NCBI GenBank assembly: GCA_905250115.1
Contig: CAJNOI010000075.1
Location: forward strand, 356,218-420,217
DNA: 64,000 nucleotides
Origin: Adineta steineri
Lineage: Eukaryota; Rotifera; Eurotatoria; Adinetida; Adinetidae
Direction of reading: 5' to 3'
The position numbers were made by a program, and so were the translations under genes. The stretch's first letter is position 1; each line of letters begins with the position of its first letter. The notes under the pieces are model-generated. The model was not told where the DNA came from. It saw nothing but the letters and a program-made list of their open reading frames with translations, and did not search any database. Shown here one piece after another: positions 1 to 11,174 of this stretch.

Positions 1-2493
1 CAACCTGTGCATTTGTAACCATTAGTATGATCACTATTCGCGCTACATATTCCACCACCACCATGTGCTGCATTACAGTCAATCGAGTTAACAGCACACG
101 GATTGCCTATAGACGACAATAAAATGTTATTTTGTCTTGAATAGAGTATCGTCACTCACCAGGACACGATCCATCGAGCACATCTGCGCCATAAATACAA
201 CCTGTACATACATAACTTGCGGTATGATCACCCTTCGCACTACACGTTCCACCACCACTATGTGCTACATTACAGTCAATCGAGTTGACAGTACACGGAT
301 TACCTATAGGAGACAAGGCAGCAAATGTTATTTGAGCTTGAACAGATTATTGTCACTTACCAGGACATACTCCGTCGGTCACATCGGCACTATAAGTGCA
401 GCCTATGCATGTATAACTATCGGTCCCATCAGTCTTTGCTTGACAAATGCCACCACCATTTGCTGAATTGCAGTTAATCGACCGAATAGTGCACGGATTG
501 CTTGTAGAAAGCAGTGAAGCAAATGATGTTTTCTTTTCAGCAGAGTATGACGACACACCTGAACATACTCCGTTGGTTACATCGGCACCATAGTTACAAT
601 CTGTGCATGTGTAGCCGGTGTTTCCACCGCCAATCGGTTGACAAGTGCCACCACCACCTGCTGAATTGCAGTTAATCGAGCCGTTGCAAGGACTGCCTAT
701 AGAAGAACGAGAATAAAACAAATGATATTTCCTTGTGAAGTGAAATAAGACCACTTACTTGGGCAATGTCCATTGATCACACTACCGCCATAAGTACAAC
801 TTGTACATGTGTAGCCTATATTTCCACCGCCAATCGGTTGGCATGTGCCACCACCACTGGTTGAGTTGCAATTAGTCAAGCCGTTGCAGGGATTGCCTAT
901 AGAAGAACGAGAAAGTAACAAATGATGTTTCATTTTTAGTAGCATATGGGTGCTTACTTGGACATGTTCCGTTGATCACATCAACACCATAAGTACAACT
1001 TGTGCATACATAAGTGCTGGCTGAATTGTTAGCTGAAATGCAATTACCACCACCACCTGAAGCGTTACAATGGATTGAAGAGTTGCACTGTATGGCTAAG
1101 AAGAAATAAAAAGCGCAGTGAAGTTTTGTTGCATTTAGTGTATGAGTAACAATTAAGCAATGTTTACAGTAGGAGTGTCCTTTGGACAATGTATATTCCA
1201 TTCACACCACAGAATTATAAATTAACTCTAGTCAGTTCCACTCAGTTCTAATTTCAATTTCCGTCATATCAGTCAACGACAAGTCAAGAATTGGAAGAGT
1301 ATGGGTGTGAATTTGGCTGTATTTACTTTTGAGATTCACACTTATACCCACATATACACCTACGCAGCTTTCATTCTATAGGACTGAATCTATTAGAGTA
1401 AGTCGAAGTGTTGAGTATGTATCTAGTATATAAGAATTAAAAGAAACTACAATAGTATGAAGGAATAATCGAAAAAGCATACTATTCAGTATATTTTGAT
1501 CAGCCGCATATATATATACAGGGTCTTTCACAATTATAAGACCCTCTTTTATTCTTAAAAATGATGCTATCTGATATACTATTGTGAGGGAAAAAACAAC
1601 TGAATCGGTAAATAAATAGAAAATATATTATTCAGCAAATCAGATAAAATCCTTATTCTTTTAATTTCAATGAAATTTCTTGACGAAAAGGGGATTGTGC
1701 TACCGTATAAAGAGACTTAGAAACCTCAGTAGTTGCGTGAATACGTACCTGATATTAGTTGTGGATGGGTGATTGCCGCTACCGAACATAGTGTTAATGA
1801 AATCGAAGTCACCGTACTATTTGTCATTGTAACTAATATTGTAAACGATTGAAATCGTGTTTTAATTTCTGATATAATTTTGTCGGTGAGAGTTTGTCGA
1901 CATTTTGATGTGCTACATATTTTAGAACTCTTAGCTGAGAGTTGAATTAAGAACATATTTCCTGTATTATTATTTTGACAATTGCAAGAAGTTGTCCTAC
2001 AATAATATAAATATAACGACGTGAGAAATCAACTGATAAACTCACTCTCGCTTCTTTCTTTTTTTGTTCAGTAATGAAGCAAAATCAGCAGTCAAAACAT
2101 TGAGTTTACTAGCGGGCAATGCATTATTGAACTAAAAATTTTAAAAAAATCAGATTAGAATGAAAGAAAAACAACTTACCTGAATACTCAATGCGTCTAG
2201 ATCGGTTGCGTCATAAATTGACACGTTCTGTATATTTGTGGTAAGACACAATTCAAATAGATGCGAATCTTAAACAAAGAAAAAAGCTTTATCTACGAAA
2301 TGAAATAAGAATCATTAATACAACGATCCACTTGAACATTAACTGGGTTGTCAGGAAGATATACAGGAATGAGAGATAAAACAATCGTTCCTGCAAAACA
2401 CCAGCAACATATAAGGCCACAGAAAAGAACGATTAAAGACGTCCATAAAGTAGCGTACATTTGCCTGTTACGATTCATAAATGTAACTTCCAT
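1..2493 (-). CDS. Type II membrane protein with tandem six-cysteine (EGF-like) modules, 3' end outside window
   Basis: Exons run 2322-2493, 2180-2268, 2046-2131, 1749-1996, 958-1095, 759-896, 559-696, 361-500, 160-303 and 1-116 (partial), and all but one junction keep the frame. The first exon has about 16 polar residues and then one hydrophobic span, suggesting cytoplasmic N-terminus and extracellular C-terminus. Exons 2-4 encode a non-repetitive ectodomain. From 1095 on, each exon is one module of about 46-48 residues with six cysteines, Gly-rich after the second Cys, and with Cys4-x2-Cys5, unlike the x1 of classical EGF. All module exons are phase 1-1, so any can be skipped or duplicated without a frame change. 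A possible 5' leader exon ends near 2554. The exon at 361-500 is odd (see findings). Adhesion or receptor role is only inferred from architecture. Confidence 0.75.
1299..1362. repeat. Telomere-like hairpin 1
   Basis: G-rich arm containing atgggtgtga is followed by a C-rich arm with attcacac and taccca. It lies in the 653-bp intron 1096-1748 of the EGF-like gene. Confidence 0.5.
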
Positions 2494-2729
2494 TAAATTT
2501 ACCTATATATAAAGAAGAAAAGTTGTATTAATAAATTTCTCAATTCTCTTACATTCAGTTGATTTAAACAATACTATTCAAATATAATGCTTAGTGGGTA
2601 GATCGAAAGTTTCGAGACAATATATGTGATATTCTTCAGGCGTTTAACTGCCCTTGGAAAGGGTGAAGAGTAATGAATTATAATCAGAGTTTTGTGCTCT
2701 ATCAAACTATACATAAGATGAAGTATATG

Positions 2730-2838
2730 AGGGTGTTGATCTGTGGATGAGTGTAGGTGTGAGTGCCTGTGAATGTCATCTTCTTTGCTTTCATATCTAC
2801 TCTGACACACCCACACTCACACCTACATCCACTCTCAC
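2730..2838. repeat. Telomere-like hairpin 2 (long, well paired)
   Basis: The left arm contains gtgtaggtgtgagtg and the right arm its near-exact complement cactcacacctacat. Pairing extends into gtggatg/catccac, so the arms match each other better than either matches a pure telomere unit. Confidence 0.6.
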
Positions 2839-2879
2839 TATCTATCTATAATTATATATACACATCTATATAACTAGCG

Positions 2880-3262
2880 AATATTTATTTCTAAATTCCT
2901 AACCTTACATGGGTGAGGAAGTATATATACAAATCTATAAAGCAAAATCTATTTCTAAATTTATAAACTTACATGGGTCAGGGAGTATATATATTTATAT
3001 TTAAATGAAATGAAATCTATTTATAAATTTGTATACTCACATAGGTGAGGGGGTATATATCTATATAAATAAAATAAAATCTGTTTCTAAATTTATAAAA
3101 TTACATGGGTTAGAAAGTATATATATTTATATTTAAATAAAGCAAAATCTATTTCTAAATTTATAAACTTACATGGGTTAGGGAGTATAAATATAAATAA
3201 ATAAAATATAATCTATTTCTAAATTCCTAAACTTATATGGGTGGATATATATATCTATTTAT
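2880..3262. repeat. Minisatellite, unit about 65 bp, about six copies
   Basis: Each unit carries atttctaaatttataaac, acatgggt and a tatatata tract, with several substitutions between copies. Spacing of acatgggt is roughly 60-70 bp. Confidence 0.8.
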
Positions 3263-4040
3263 CTGCAATTTTATATTTATATTATAAGTTGAATTAGACA
3301 TTTATTCATAATTTCGAAATATATTTAAGTTTTGGATTTTTAAAATAATTCGGTAGTCATTCAGATATGATGGAAGTGGTCCCTACTTCTGGAACAGTAT
3401 TAACAACTTATTCGTTTATACTACGCGTAAACAGTTAATGATATTCGTTAAACACAGTACTTACCTTTTTTTACTGCGTATAGGATATTTGATTTCGAAT
3501 GTGAAAATATTAATAATATTGGTTGATTTTATACCAACTGCTCCTTCACATCTCCCTTTCTTATTCTTCTGATTTTGCTTTCGTTATTTTTATCTATCCT
3601 TTGTATTTCGTAACGCTTGTATGACTCAATAATCAAGCTATTACTCATCTTTTCGGATTAACCAGTATATTACATCAATCCCGAGAGAATATTTGGGCGT
3701 TTTATTGATAATAAAAACATACATATTGAAGCATTAATATTTTCGGCACCTACAATCGAAATACAGAAATTTTGTTTATTTTCTATTTCTAGAAAAACTC
3801 CTGTATAATGTTTCTTTTAGGTGCTAAAATTTATATTTAAGAACATTGACGTCGCTTTGTTCAACATATATAAAAATGAAATTCTACGAAAAGACTATCT
3901 AAGAACCAGAGAATTCAAAATAGTTAAAATAGACATGTTGTACAATGCTTTTGTGGAAAAAGAAGGTGACGAAGTGACTGTGGTGAATACGACTTGACCT
4001 TTACCCAGATTTAATTTTTCAAAATCTTATATTTTATTCT

Positions 4041-4090
4041 CGGTGTAAGGGTGGATGTGGGTAACAGAAAAGTGTAACACTCACACTCTA
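4041..4090. repeat. Telomere-like hairpin 3 (short)
   Basis: gtggatgtgggt is followed after about 25 bp by cactcacactc. Weak pairing. Confidence 0.4.
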
Positions 4091-4498
4091 TATGAACTGA
4101 ATATTAATGAATTTATTTAAATTACGATTAAAATCAAAATTAATTATTTATTTTATTGAACGCATTGTCTCTTGTAAAGAGAAAACCTTGAAATTGCTAA
4201 ATAAAATTCAAATTTCAATAAGTTTCCAGAGTTGATCACGTTTGATTTTCTAATTAGATAATCGATTTTGTTATTTCTATTCTTTTGAATATCGTATTCT
4301 TAAGAAAATAGAACTTCACCTATCAAGACATATGAGGACTCTTAGAATATCCTTTCTTATTCTTTATAAATTATTTTCATACTTATAGTGTATCAATTTA
4401 TTTCTCCTAGCGATATGGTTTGTAGTTAAAAACCTCATATCAGAAACTTAAAACTTTATTTTCTGCGTTATTTTTATTTTTTTTTACAAGGACGTTTT

Positions 4499-4720
4499 CG
4501 ATACAGTCTGATGATCACTGTTTATTTTTATAATCGGAGCACATGCTTTTTTTTATGTTAGACAGTAATTATCTCTGTGTTTGATTTTTCTTTCTTCATA
4601 CGCAAAATAATCGATGACGATATCATATATTTTACTGAGAGATACACAAGAATGATGAAATCTTCGCAACAGTGTATATTTTTCATCATCAAAGATGCAT
4701 AAAGGAAAAAGAAAAATTGA
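4499..4720. repeat. Diverged direct repeat, copy 1
   Basis: About 220 bp resembling 5134-5358. Shared landmarks are actgtttattttt, cgcaaaataatcgatgacg and atcatatattttact. Family unknown and no terminal motif is visible. The ORFs in it are not protein-like. Confidence 0.7.
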
Positions 4721-5133
4721 AAAAAAATTACTAACAATTTATTTCTCGAGCCAATTTGATTTGCAGATAAAATTCTAATATTAGAAAATTTTAATTTTAT
4801 TTTTTGTCTTGTTTCTATTGTACATGCCCATATTCTCAAAATCGCCTAAAAATCAGTGATTAATTGCCGATTTTGCTCGATTATTTCGACGATTCTTGTG
4901 ATAAATCTTGAGTATCTAGCCCCTTGCCCTTTATTATACCAATATTCTATGCCATTTCATGGATTTTAATTTAATTTTACTCTCTTGTTTAGAATCTTGG
5001 TTTTTAAGTAGTATTATTGAAGATTTTATTCAAAATATCAACGATTATATTATTTAATAGAAAGAAAAACACATGAAACTAAAAAAATCAGTACGCTAAG
5101 TCTATAATTATTTGAGCAGACATTCAAAAAAGG

Positions 5134-5358
5134 TTTTACAGTTTGATGATTACTGTTTATTTTTTTAATCGAAGCACGTGCTTTTGTACGATAGACAACA
5201 ATTACCTTTGTGCATAATTTCTGTTTCTTATTTATACGCAAAATAATCGATGACGTTATCATATATTTTACTCAGAGATATCTCACAATGGTAAAATCTT
5301 CGCAGCAATGTAAATCTTTTATCATCTAATAGACATAAATAAGAAGAAAAATTCGAGA
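5134..5358. repeat. Diverged direct repeat, copy 2
   Basis: Second copy of the 4499-4720 segment in the same orientation, about 635 bp downstream. The rest of 4091-5726 is AT-rich with no gene seen. Confidence 0.7.
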
Positions 5359-5726
5359 AAGATTTATGTGAGTGTGAATTGCTTGCTAATGTTTGTCACA
5401 AATACAAGACCGGTAGAAGCAGCTGTGAATTTTGCTTTTATTCGCTCTTGATTTCATACGACGATGTGCTTATGCGTCGATCAATACAAAATGTAGTAGA
5501 GTTTTGAATCTAAATTTGTTGTTGGGTTGTAATGCTAAATAAATATAAATAAAATTTATATATTTGTAAAATGATGCTGGTTAAATTGCTTTTTTTTGAA
5601 AACAATAAACAAGCAAATGTATAATATAAGAGTAAAATATGCTCATGAAAAAATGTTTATTTCAATGAAATTTTTGTATCAATTTAAAGATGATTTACAT
5701 AACAAGTAACGCTCATCTTTGGATTC

Positions 5727-5767
5727 AGGTGTGGGTATGCGTGCTGTGAGGATGGAAATCTCACACC
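5727..5767. repeat. Telomere-like hairpin 4
   Basis: ggtgtgggta then ctcacacc. It shares gtatgcgtgc with the hairpin at 9423, so it may be the left part of the larger dispersed repeat at 5980-6136, split by an insertion. Confidence 0.45.
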
Positions 5768-5816
5768 GAGGTCTGTCCAGCGAGATAGTATGACAACAGA
5801 ACGGAGCAAAAGAAAT

Positions 5817-5888
5817 GACCAGACGAGGAATCGAACCTCGGACCTACCGCGTACCGGGCGGATGCTCTACCAACTGAGCTATCCAGCC
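5817..5888 (-). tRNA. tRNA-like gene, anticodon reads GGT (Thr) if the loop is placed normally
   Basis: A 72-nt segment folds as a cloverleaf: 7-bp acceptor stem with G-T pairs, D-arm stem GCTC/GAGC, a T-arm with perfect CGAGG/CCTCG stem and loop TTCGATT. Pol III boxes are present (A: TAGCTCAGTTGG, B: GGTTCGATTCC), and TTTCTTTT follows the 3' end. The anticodon loop reads CCGGTAC: position 33 is C rather than the near-universal T, and the outermost anticodon-stem pair is T-T. Eukaryotic Thr genes usually read AGT, so this may be a degenerate tRNA or part of a mobile cassette. No CCA and no intron. Confidence 0.7.
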
Positions 5889-5979
5889 ATATCTCTTCTC
5901 CGTCATATGATCCACATACTGCTGGATCATAACACGTGCTCGTGCTTATCATTGCTCAACTCCGTATCTACATTTTCAT

Positions 5980-6136
5980 CCATACCTTGCAATGCATGGC
6001 AGCTGATAATATCAATCGAATACAAATGTTCGTTGTAATATTCGATTATAATCATATATTTAACTTCGGTATATTATACACCCAGCCATTATAATCTGTA
6101 TAGTATCTCAACCGAGTTGTGTAGTGTAACCAATTA
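5980..6136. repeat. Dispersed repeat, copy A
   Basis: About 155 bp, over 90 percent like 9490-9647 by eye. Landmarks are atgcatgg, agctgataatatcaatcg and gtatagtatctcaaccgag. No coding capacity. Confidence 0.85.
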
Positions 6137-6674
6137 CATTGGCTGAAGTCTTTCTTATAATTATCAAACGTATCATCATTTCCTTCAACGATCTCTAATT
6201 CTTAATATGTCAATTAAAGAAAAAAAATTTTTGGGTCTTTAAGAAATGCGATCGGTATTATTATATAGTTTTCAGTAAATCGTTCATTACATTGAAATTC
6301 GACTATCTTGAGGTTGGGTAAGATTTGTGATAATTCATAAAAAATGTTACATGATAGATACTTATATTGGGCGTATAAGGAGGTAAGGATTCCATCCTCA
6401 GGATTCTTCAATATAGCAGTAAATAGTTTTCTTTGAGATTTATTTTCTATTTGTTTAATTATTGTTTCTGAATTGCTATTATATATATGAATAAAGTATT
6501 TAAATTTGGTCATGGATAAATGAGTTTTGATAAAAATTTATACTTGTCGGCATGTGAAGACTTCTTCGATAAATTAAGTTCTAATGGTTTTAGGTACGAA
6601 AATGTTTCGAAGTCGTATGGTTTAAGCATAGTTTTAGGAAGATTTCCAGTATCGATGAAAAGTGAGTTGCACTT

Positions 6675-6744
6675 AAGGGTGTAGGTTTGACTCTGGGTGT
6701 ATCGTTTTTATCCTACTCACACTCACCCGCACCCACACCCTATC
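6675..6744. repeat. Telomere-like hairpin 5
   Basis: agggtgtaggt and gggtgt on the left; cactcacccgcacccacacc on the right. Confidence 0.6.
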
Positions 6745-7260
6745 CTATATAAATAGAAAATAATTATTTACAAACACAATCACCGACCCTCTCACCATCT
6801 AAACATACGCGCATTTTTTTCGCGAATAAGAAAAAACACCTTAAGAACGGAGAGAGATGGTATTTTTCTTTGAATGAGTTTTACCAGTTTTTTTTTATTC
6901 TTACATTTGCGTTTCGTGGACAGAGTTTGTTTGATTTAGCGAGATTGAATGTCAGTAACTGTTAGAAAGAGAAAGGAAGAGAAAGAATAGAAAAAAACGA
7001 CAACACAATTTTTTCATGTCGATATATTGAAAGAAAAATAAATAGTAGCAAAAGAAGCAGTTGAGTTTCGTTTCTATTCATTTTTTTTCTACAAGTAAGT
7101 GTTAATACCATAACAGCTACTGTAATGATGAGAGTACAAAGAATATTGACACATCCAGTGAAAGTTAGCGAAATACTTGAACAGTCCGATATCTAATTGA
7201 TGGTAGGTTTATTAGAATAGCAGATTGAAGCTATACTATTAGATAAAACTTAGGATCCTC

Positions 7261-7342
7261 GAGGGTGTGGGTGTCTTCTGTGTATACACCCACACTCACA
7301 CTATCAGCTACAACCTCACACACATCCACATCCACATCCTCA
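7261..7342. repeat. Telomere-like hairpin 6
   Basis: gagggtgtgggtgt, then after about 12 bp acacccacactcacac, then a second C-rich run with three catcca units. It lies 200 bp upstream of the ART-LRR start codon. Confidence 0.65.
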
Positions 7343-7545
7343 AGATGCGTAATTACTTTAAGGTATACAACACTCTAAACCTCTCGTTCTCTTGTTAATG
7401 TATCCTTGCGCCGATGTAAAAATATAGTCTTGTTATCGAAAAAGATTGTAAATAGAAGCAAAATGTATATCTGAAACAAAAAAAAAACAATCTATGCTTA
7501 TCTCTTTTAGAAGTAAATCGCGTCAGTTGACTAAGAAATCAAAGA

Positions 7546-9174
7546 ATGGCAGCAAAAGACGTTTATTCTGATGGAACAGAAAACAAGCACGATCGTTTTT
7601 TAGATGTTGGGCAAGAGCCTCGTCGAATGTTACAACCTATCGAAGGGTATCAGAAAATGCCACTTATTTCTTTGGAGAAAGCTGTAGAACCTATTCTTTT
7701 CTGTTGTCCTGATATTTACCGGCGTGTCTTTGTTGCCATGTCTAACTGTGAAAATCCAATCGATGGATTAGATCAAAATGAATCAGCTTCGATCTTTCTA
7801 TATACCATGGAATGGGAACCGCAGGAGGAATGCCTTTATTATGTTCTGAACAAAACATTACGAACGGAAAATCGACAAAAACTTCGACCTTGGTTTTCTT
7901 ATTTGAAATTGGTTCTTACTGCTCTGCAAAAACTCCCAGCAGAAAAACAAACCATATGGCGGGGTGTTACTCTTGATCTCAGCCAACAATACGAAGTTGG
8001 AAAACGTTATGTATGGTGGGCATTTTCCTCATGCACTCGATCGCTCGCTATTCTTGAATCTGAGCAATTTCTTGGCAAACATGGATCAAGAACCTTATTC
8101 AGCATCGAATGTCAAAATGGGAAAAAGATTCGATCGCATTCGTATATCAACGTCGAAGACGAAATTCTTCTTTTACCTGCAACGCAATTTGAAGTTATTA
8201 GCAAACTGAATCCTTCATCTGATCTGCATATTATTCATTTGAAACAAGTTGACCCACCATTTTCTCTTATTGAATTACCTCCGACAGGAATAACTTTACA
8301 GATAACATCTCAAATCAAGAAGAATGTAATACAACTATCTAACAATTACAGAAATGAAAAGCTCGAAGAATTAATCGCTCAATGTCCGTTTAATAAAACA
8401 GTGGATTTAGAGAGTCAAGAATTGACTGACAATGACATTCCAATTATCATACAACAAGCTATTATCGATAAAGAATGTTGGTATCTCACTATCAATAAAA
8501 ATATGATTACCGACAATGGAATTAACCATCTGGCAAAAGCAATTGAGTCGAATACGTCGTTAGGTGTGTTAACCTTGAGATACAACAAAATTACAGATGT
8601 TGGTGTTCATTATATTGCACAAGCACTGCACACTAACGCATGGCTCGTTTTTCTGGATCTTAGCGGTAACCAAATCACTGAGAACGGGGCTCGATTTCTC
8701 TCTGAATCGTTACAAGCTAACACAACATTAAAGCAACTCTTGATCAATTTCACTTCGATCGGTGATAGAGGTATTCAATATCTCGCTAATACTCAGGCTC
8801 AAAATTCAACTCTAAAAACTCTGTCACTTGCCGCCACAGGACTAACTGATAATGGAGTTACGAATCTGGCTAAGATGCTTAAACATAATACAACTCTTAT
8901 TGAACTCGACGTTGATTACAATCCTGTAACAGATAGTGGAATTAAGCTCATATTAGAAGCTTTGTGTAATAATAATGTTCTTCAAAAGCTGCATATTCAG
9001 TGCAAGCAAATGACGAATAAATCCATCAAAGATATTGAGAACACGCTAAAGCTAAATGATACATTAACTGATTTGTATGTATTGCAAAAGACGTTCACAA
9101 TTGAAGAACAACAAAGAATTCAAAAGATGCTATCAACAAAGCAAAATCGACAAATTCACTTCGACGAAGCATAA
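7546..9174 (+). CDS. NAD:arginine ADP-ribosyltransferase (ART) with C-terminal leucine-rich repeats
   Basis: Uninterrupted 542-residue ORF. Residues about 75-240 match the ART fold (clostridial C3/vertebrate ecto-ART type): WRG with Arg139, FSS with Ser161/162, and Glu204-Asp205-Glu206 in VEDEILLLP. These form the R-S-ExE triad that in this family transfers ADP-ribose from NAD to arginine. From about residue 275 to the end are LRRs of ribonuclease-inhibitor/NLRC3 type (about 28 residues each, LxxLxLxxNxIxDxG), likely a target-binding module. No signal peptide or membrane span, so probably cytosolic. ART families are known to be expanded in bdelloids. The start is the first Met of the frame, 14 bp after an in-frame-neutral AT-rich leader. 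Its target is unknown. Confidence 0.88.
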   Translation: MAAKDVYSDGTENKHDRFLDVGQEPRRMLQPIEGYQKMPLISLEKAVEPILFCCPDIYRRVFVAMSNCENPIDGLDQNESASIFLYTMEWEPQEECLYYVLNKTLRTENRQKLRPWFSYLKLVLTALQKLPAEKQTIWRGVTLDLSQQYEVGKRYVWWAFSSCTRSLAILESEQFLGKHGSRTLFSIECQNGKKIRSHSYINVEDEILLLPATQFEVISKLNPSSDLHIIHLKQVDPPFSLIELPPTGITLQITSQIKKNVIQLSNNYRNEKLEELIAQCPFNKTVDLESQELTDNDIPIIIQQAIIDKECWYLTINKNMITDNGINHLAKAIESNTSLGVLTLRYNKITDVGVHYIAQALHTNAWLVFLDLSGNQITENGARFLSESLQANTTLKQLLINFTSIGDRGIQYLANTQAQNSTLKTLSLAATGLTDNGVTNLAKMLKHNTTLIELDVDYNPVTDSGIKLILEALCNNNVLQKLHIQCKQMTNKSIKDIENTLKLNDTLTDLYVLQKTFTIEEQQRIQKMLSTKQNRQIHFDEA

Positions 9175-9422
9175 CAACTAAACTGAGTTATAAAACGTTT
9201 CCCCGCTGAATCGATGAGAATTGTCATATTTTAATTAAAAAAAAGAGATTAACTAAGCTCCATCTATGAAACACAGTTAGAGACGTACACAAGAATAGAA
9301 TGTGTCATTTATTCATATTAAAAGTCTGAATGTAGCCTGAAGAAGTTTAAAGCAGCAAAAATGAAGTGAAAGGCACTAGCTGAGGATATAAGTATGAAGA
9401 TCAGCAATTGTCATTTATATAG

Positions 9423-9475
9423 AGTGTAGGGGTGCGTATGCGTGCCTATTATGCCTCCACTCACACCTAACTCTG
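9423..9475. repeat. Telomere-like hairpin 7
   Basis: gtgtaggggtgcgtatgcgt then cactcacacc. It directly precedes dispersed repeat copy B. Confidence 0.5.
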
Positions 9476-9489
9476 TGTATACATCCTAA

Positions 9490-9647
9490 CCCATACCTTA
9501 CAATGCATGGTAGCTGATAATATCAATCGAATACAAATGTTCGTTGTAATGTTCGACTATAATCATATATTAAACTTCGGTATACTAAACACCCAGCCAT
9601 TATAATCTGTATAGTATCTCAACCGAGTTGTGTAGTGTAACGAATTA
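9490..9647. repeat. Dispersed repeat, copy B
   Basis: Same orientation as 5980-6136. Similarity continues leftward into the hairpin, suggesting that hairpin plus 155-bp body is one unit. Confidence 0.85.
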
Positions 9648-10561
9648 TAGGTCATGAGAAGCGAGCCAAACATGCCAGCCAAAGTAATGTGCCTCACATC
9701 ATATAGAAAAAACTAGCTGATCATACTACAGTTCTTATTTGTCATGATTTAACCTACTCTCTGCTCTCCTTCCATCAACACGATAATCTTTCAAGGTATA
9801 CATGGGCACACTACTTGTAGTTCTTTAAAGACCAGTCTGGAGATAATACCTATAGTTTGCCAAGATACACCTGAATATGGTAAGATCATAAGAAGGAGCG
9901 AACATTCGTGTGAAAAATGTGGCGCACCTGACATAGAAAAATGGCCCAACCACTTTCGTCTCTAATTTTTCATAAGTTGAAATAACCTGCATAAGCATCC
10001 TAACTCTCATAATACAATGAATCAAACGAAGTGTGCTTCAAATTAAACTCTTTTCTATCCAGCTTTTAATGACAATGTGAAAATGTGTATGACGCGAAGA
10101 GTCTAAACAATTTAAAAAATGAGTCGTATTTCCTATGACGACTCTTTAATATCTCTGCTCTATATCCTTGATAATTTGACAAAGATTCTGCAAGGATTTC
10201 ATGTTTTTTTAGTTGCAGGAAGTGAGCACAACTTATTCTCATGCCTACATCCAACCTTCTGAAAAAACTGTTTTTTGTTTGTGTTGTTACACTTTTTTCC
10301 CGGAAAAAACCTGCCCATCATCATAATTACATTTTCCTTCCAGAAAAAAATTTATTTATTCTCATCAGCATACTCTTTCTCGGAAAAGAAACTTGTTTAT
10401 CATCAGTTCTGCATTGTCATTGGCAGAAGTATTTTTCTTGTTCTAATTCTTACATTATCCTTCTTAAACAAAATCATTCACATTCCCATATGAAGAGAAG
10501 CAAACCGTTTCACTGATCGGTGGCACACTAGAGTGAAAATTGGTTCCTAGTCAATCGTATC

Positions 10562-10623
10562 GGTGTGGATATAGGTATAGTGAGGGAGTGATGAAGCTAC
10601 CCACATTGACACTCACTTATATC
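10562..10623. repeat. Telomere-like hairpin 8
   Basis: ggtgtggatataggtatagtgag pairs partly with actcacttatatcc. Arms are matched over AT bases too. Confidence 0.5.
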
Positions 10624-11130
10624 CGTCTTTTCATTGATTTGAAAATTGATGATAAAAGTCGAATTTTATTTGTTCCATTACAATTCTCGTCTTCTATAAT
10701 GAGTATTTGTTTAGTTTGATCAATTTACAATAAATCATCTTTAAATAATTGAATAAGTTCTAAATTATCAGTCACAAATACCTCTATTTATGTTCTTCTG
10801 AAAAGAGTTAAAAATCTGTCATCATTAAAAGTTGCTTATAACTTTTTTTCTTTTCCATAAATATGAACTAATATATTGACTTTTTTCAATTAGTTGCGAA
10901 TAAGATGATCATTCTAGTGACTTATTCTTATTTGATGACCAGAAATAATCAAAATGCAGATCATCAATTGATACAAAATAATCGTCGCATAGGGCATCAT
11001 CAAGTATTCGTACATTATGAGACATTTTTTATAATATGAATAAAGATCAATATTTTTATGGAGTGTAAATCGGCGTATTGCATCATTATACATTCTTTGA
11101 AAACATTCTTTATAAATAAATAGTCTTATA

Positions 11131-11174
11131 TGAGGGTGTGACTGACAATACACGATCCATCTACACGCCCACAC
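11131..11174. repeat. Telomere-like hairpin 9
   Basis: gagggtgtgac then gcccacac, about 25 bp apart. Confidence 0.4.

Larger units (their letters stand above)
2554..4040. other. Gene-free AT-rich stretch with hairpin and minisatellite
   Basis: No ORF with protein-like composition. It holds one telomere-like hairpin (2730-2838) and a tandem repeat (2880-3262), listed separately. The remainder to 4040 shows nothing I can name. Confidence 0.6.
6137..7545. other. Gene-free stretch upstream of the ART-LRR gene
   Basis: Apart from hairpins at 6675 and 7261 nothing is recognised. A 99-residue minus-strand ORF at 6214-6513 has no known motif and I do not call it. Promoter elements for the 7546 gene are not evident. 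Confidence 0.5.

Noticed and set aside
2293-2493. Independent small membrane protein
   Set aside because: It joins in phase with the exons at 2268, 2131, 1996 and 1095 to form the N-terminus of the EGF-like gene.
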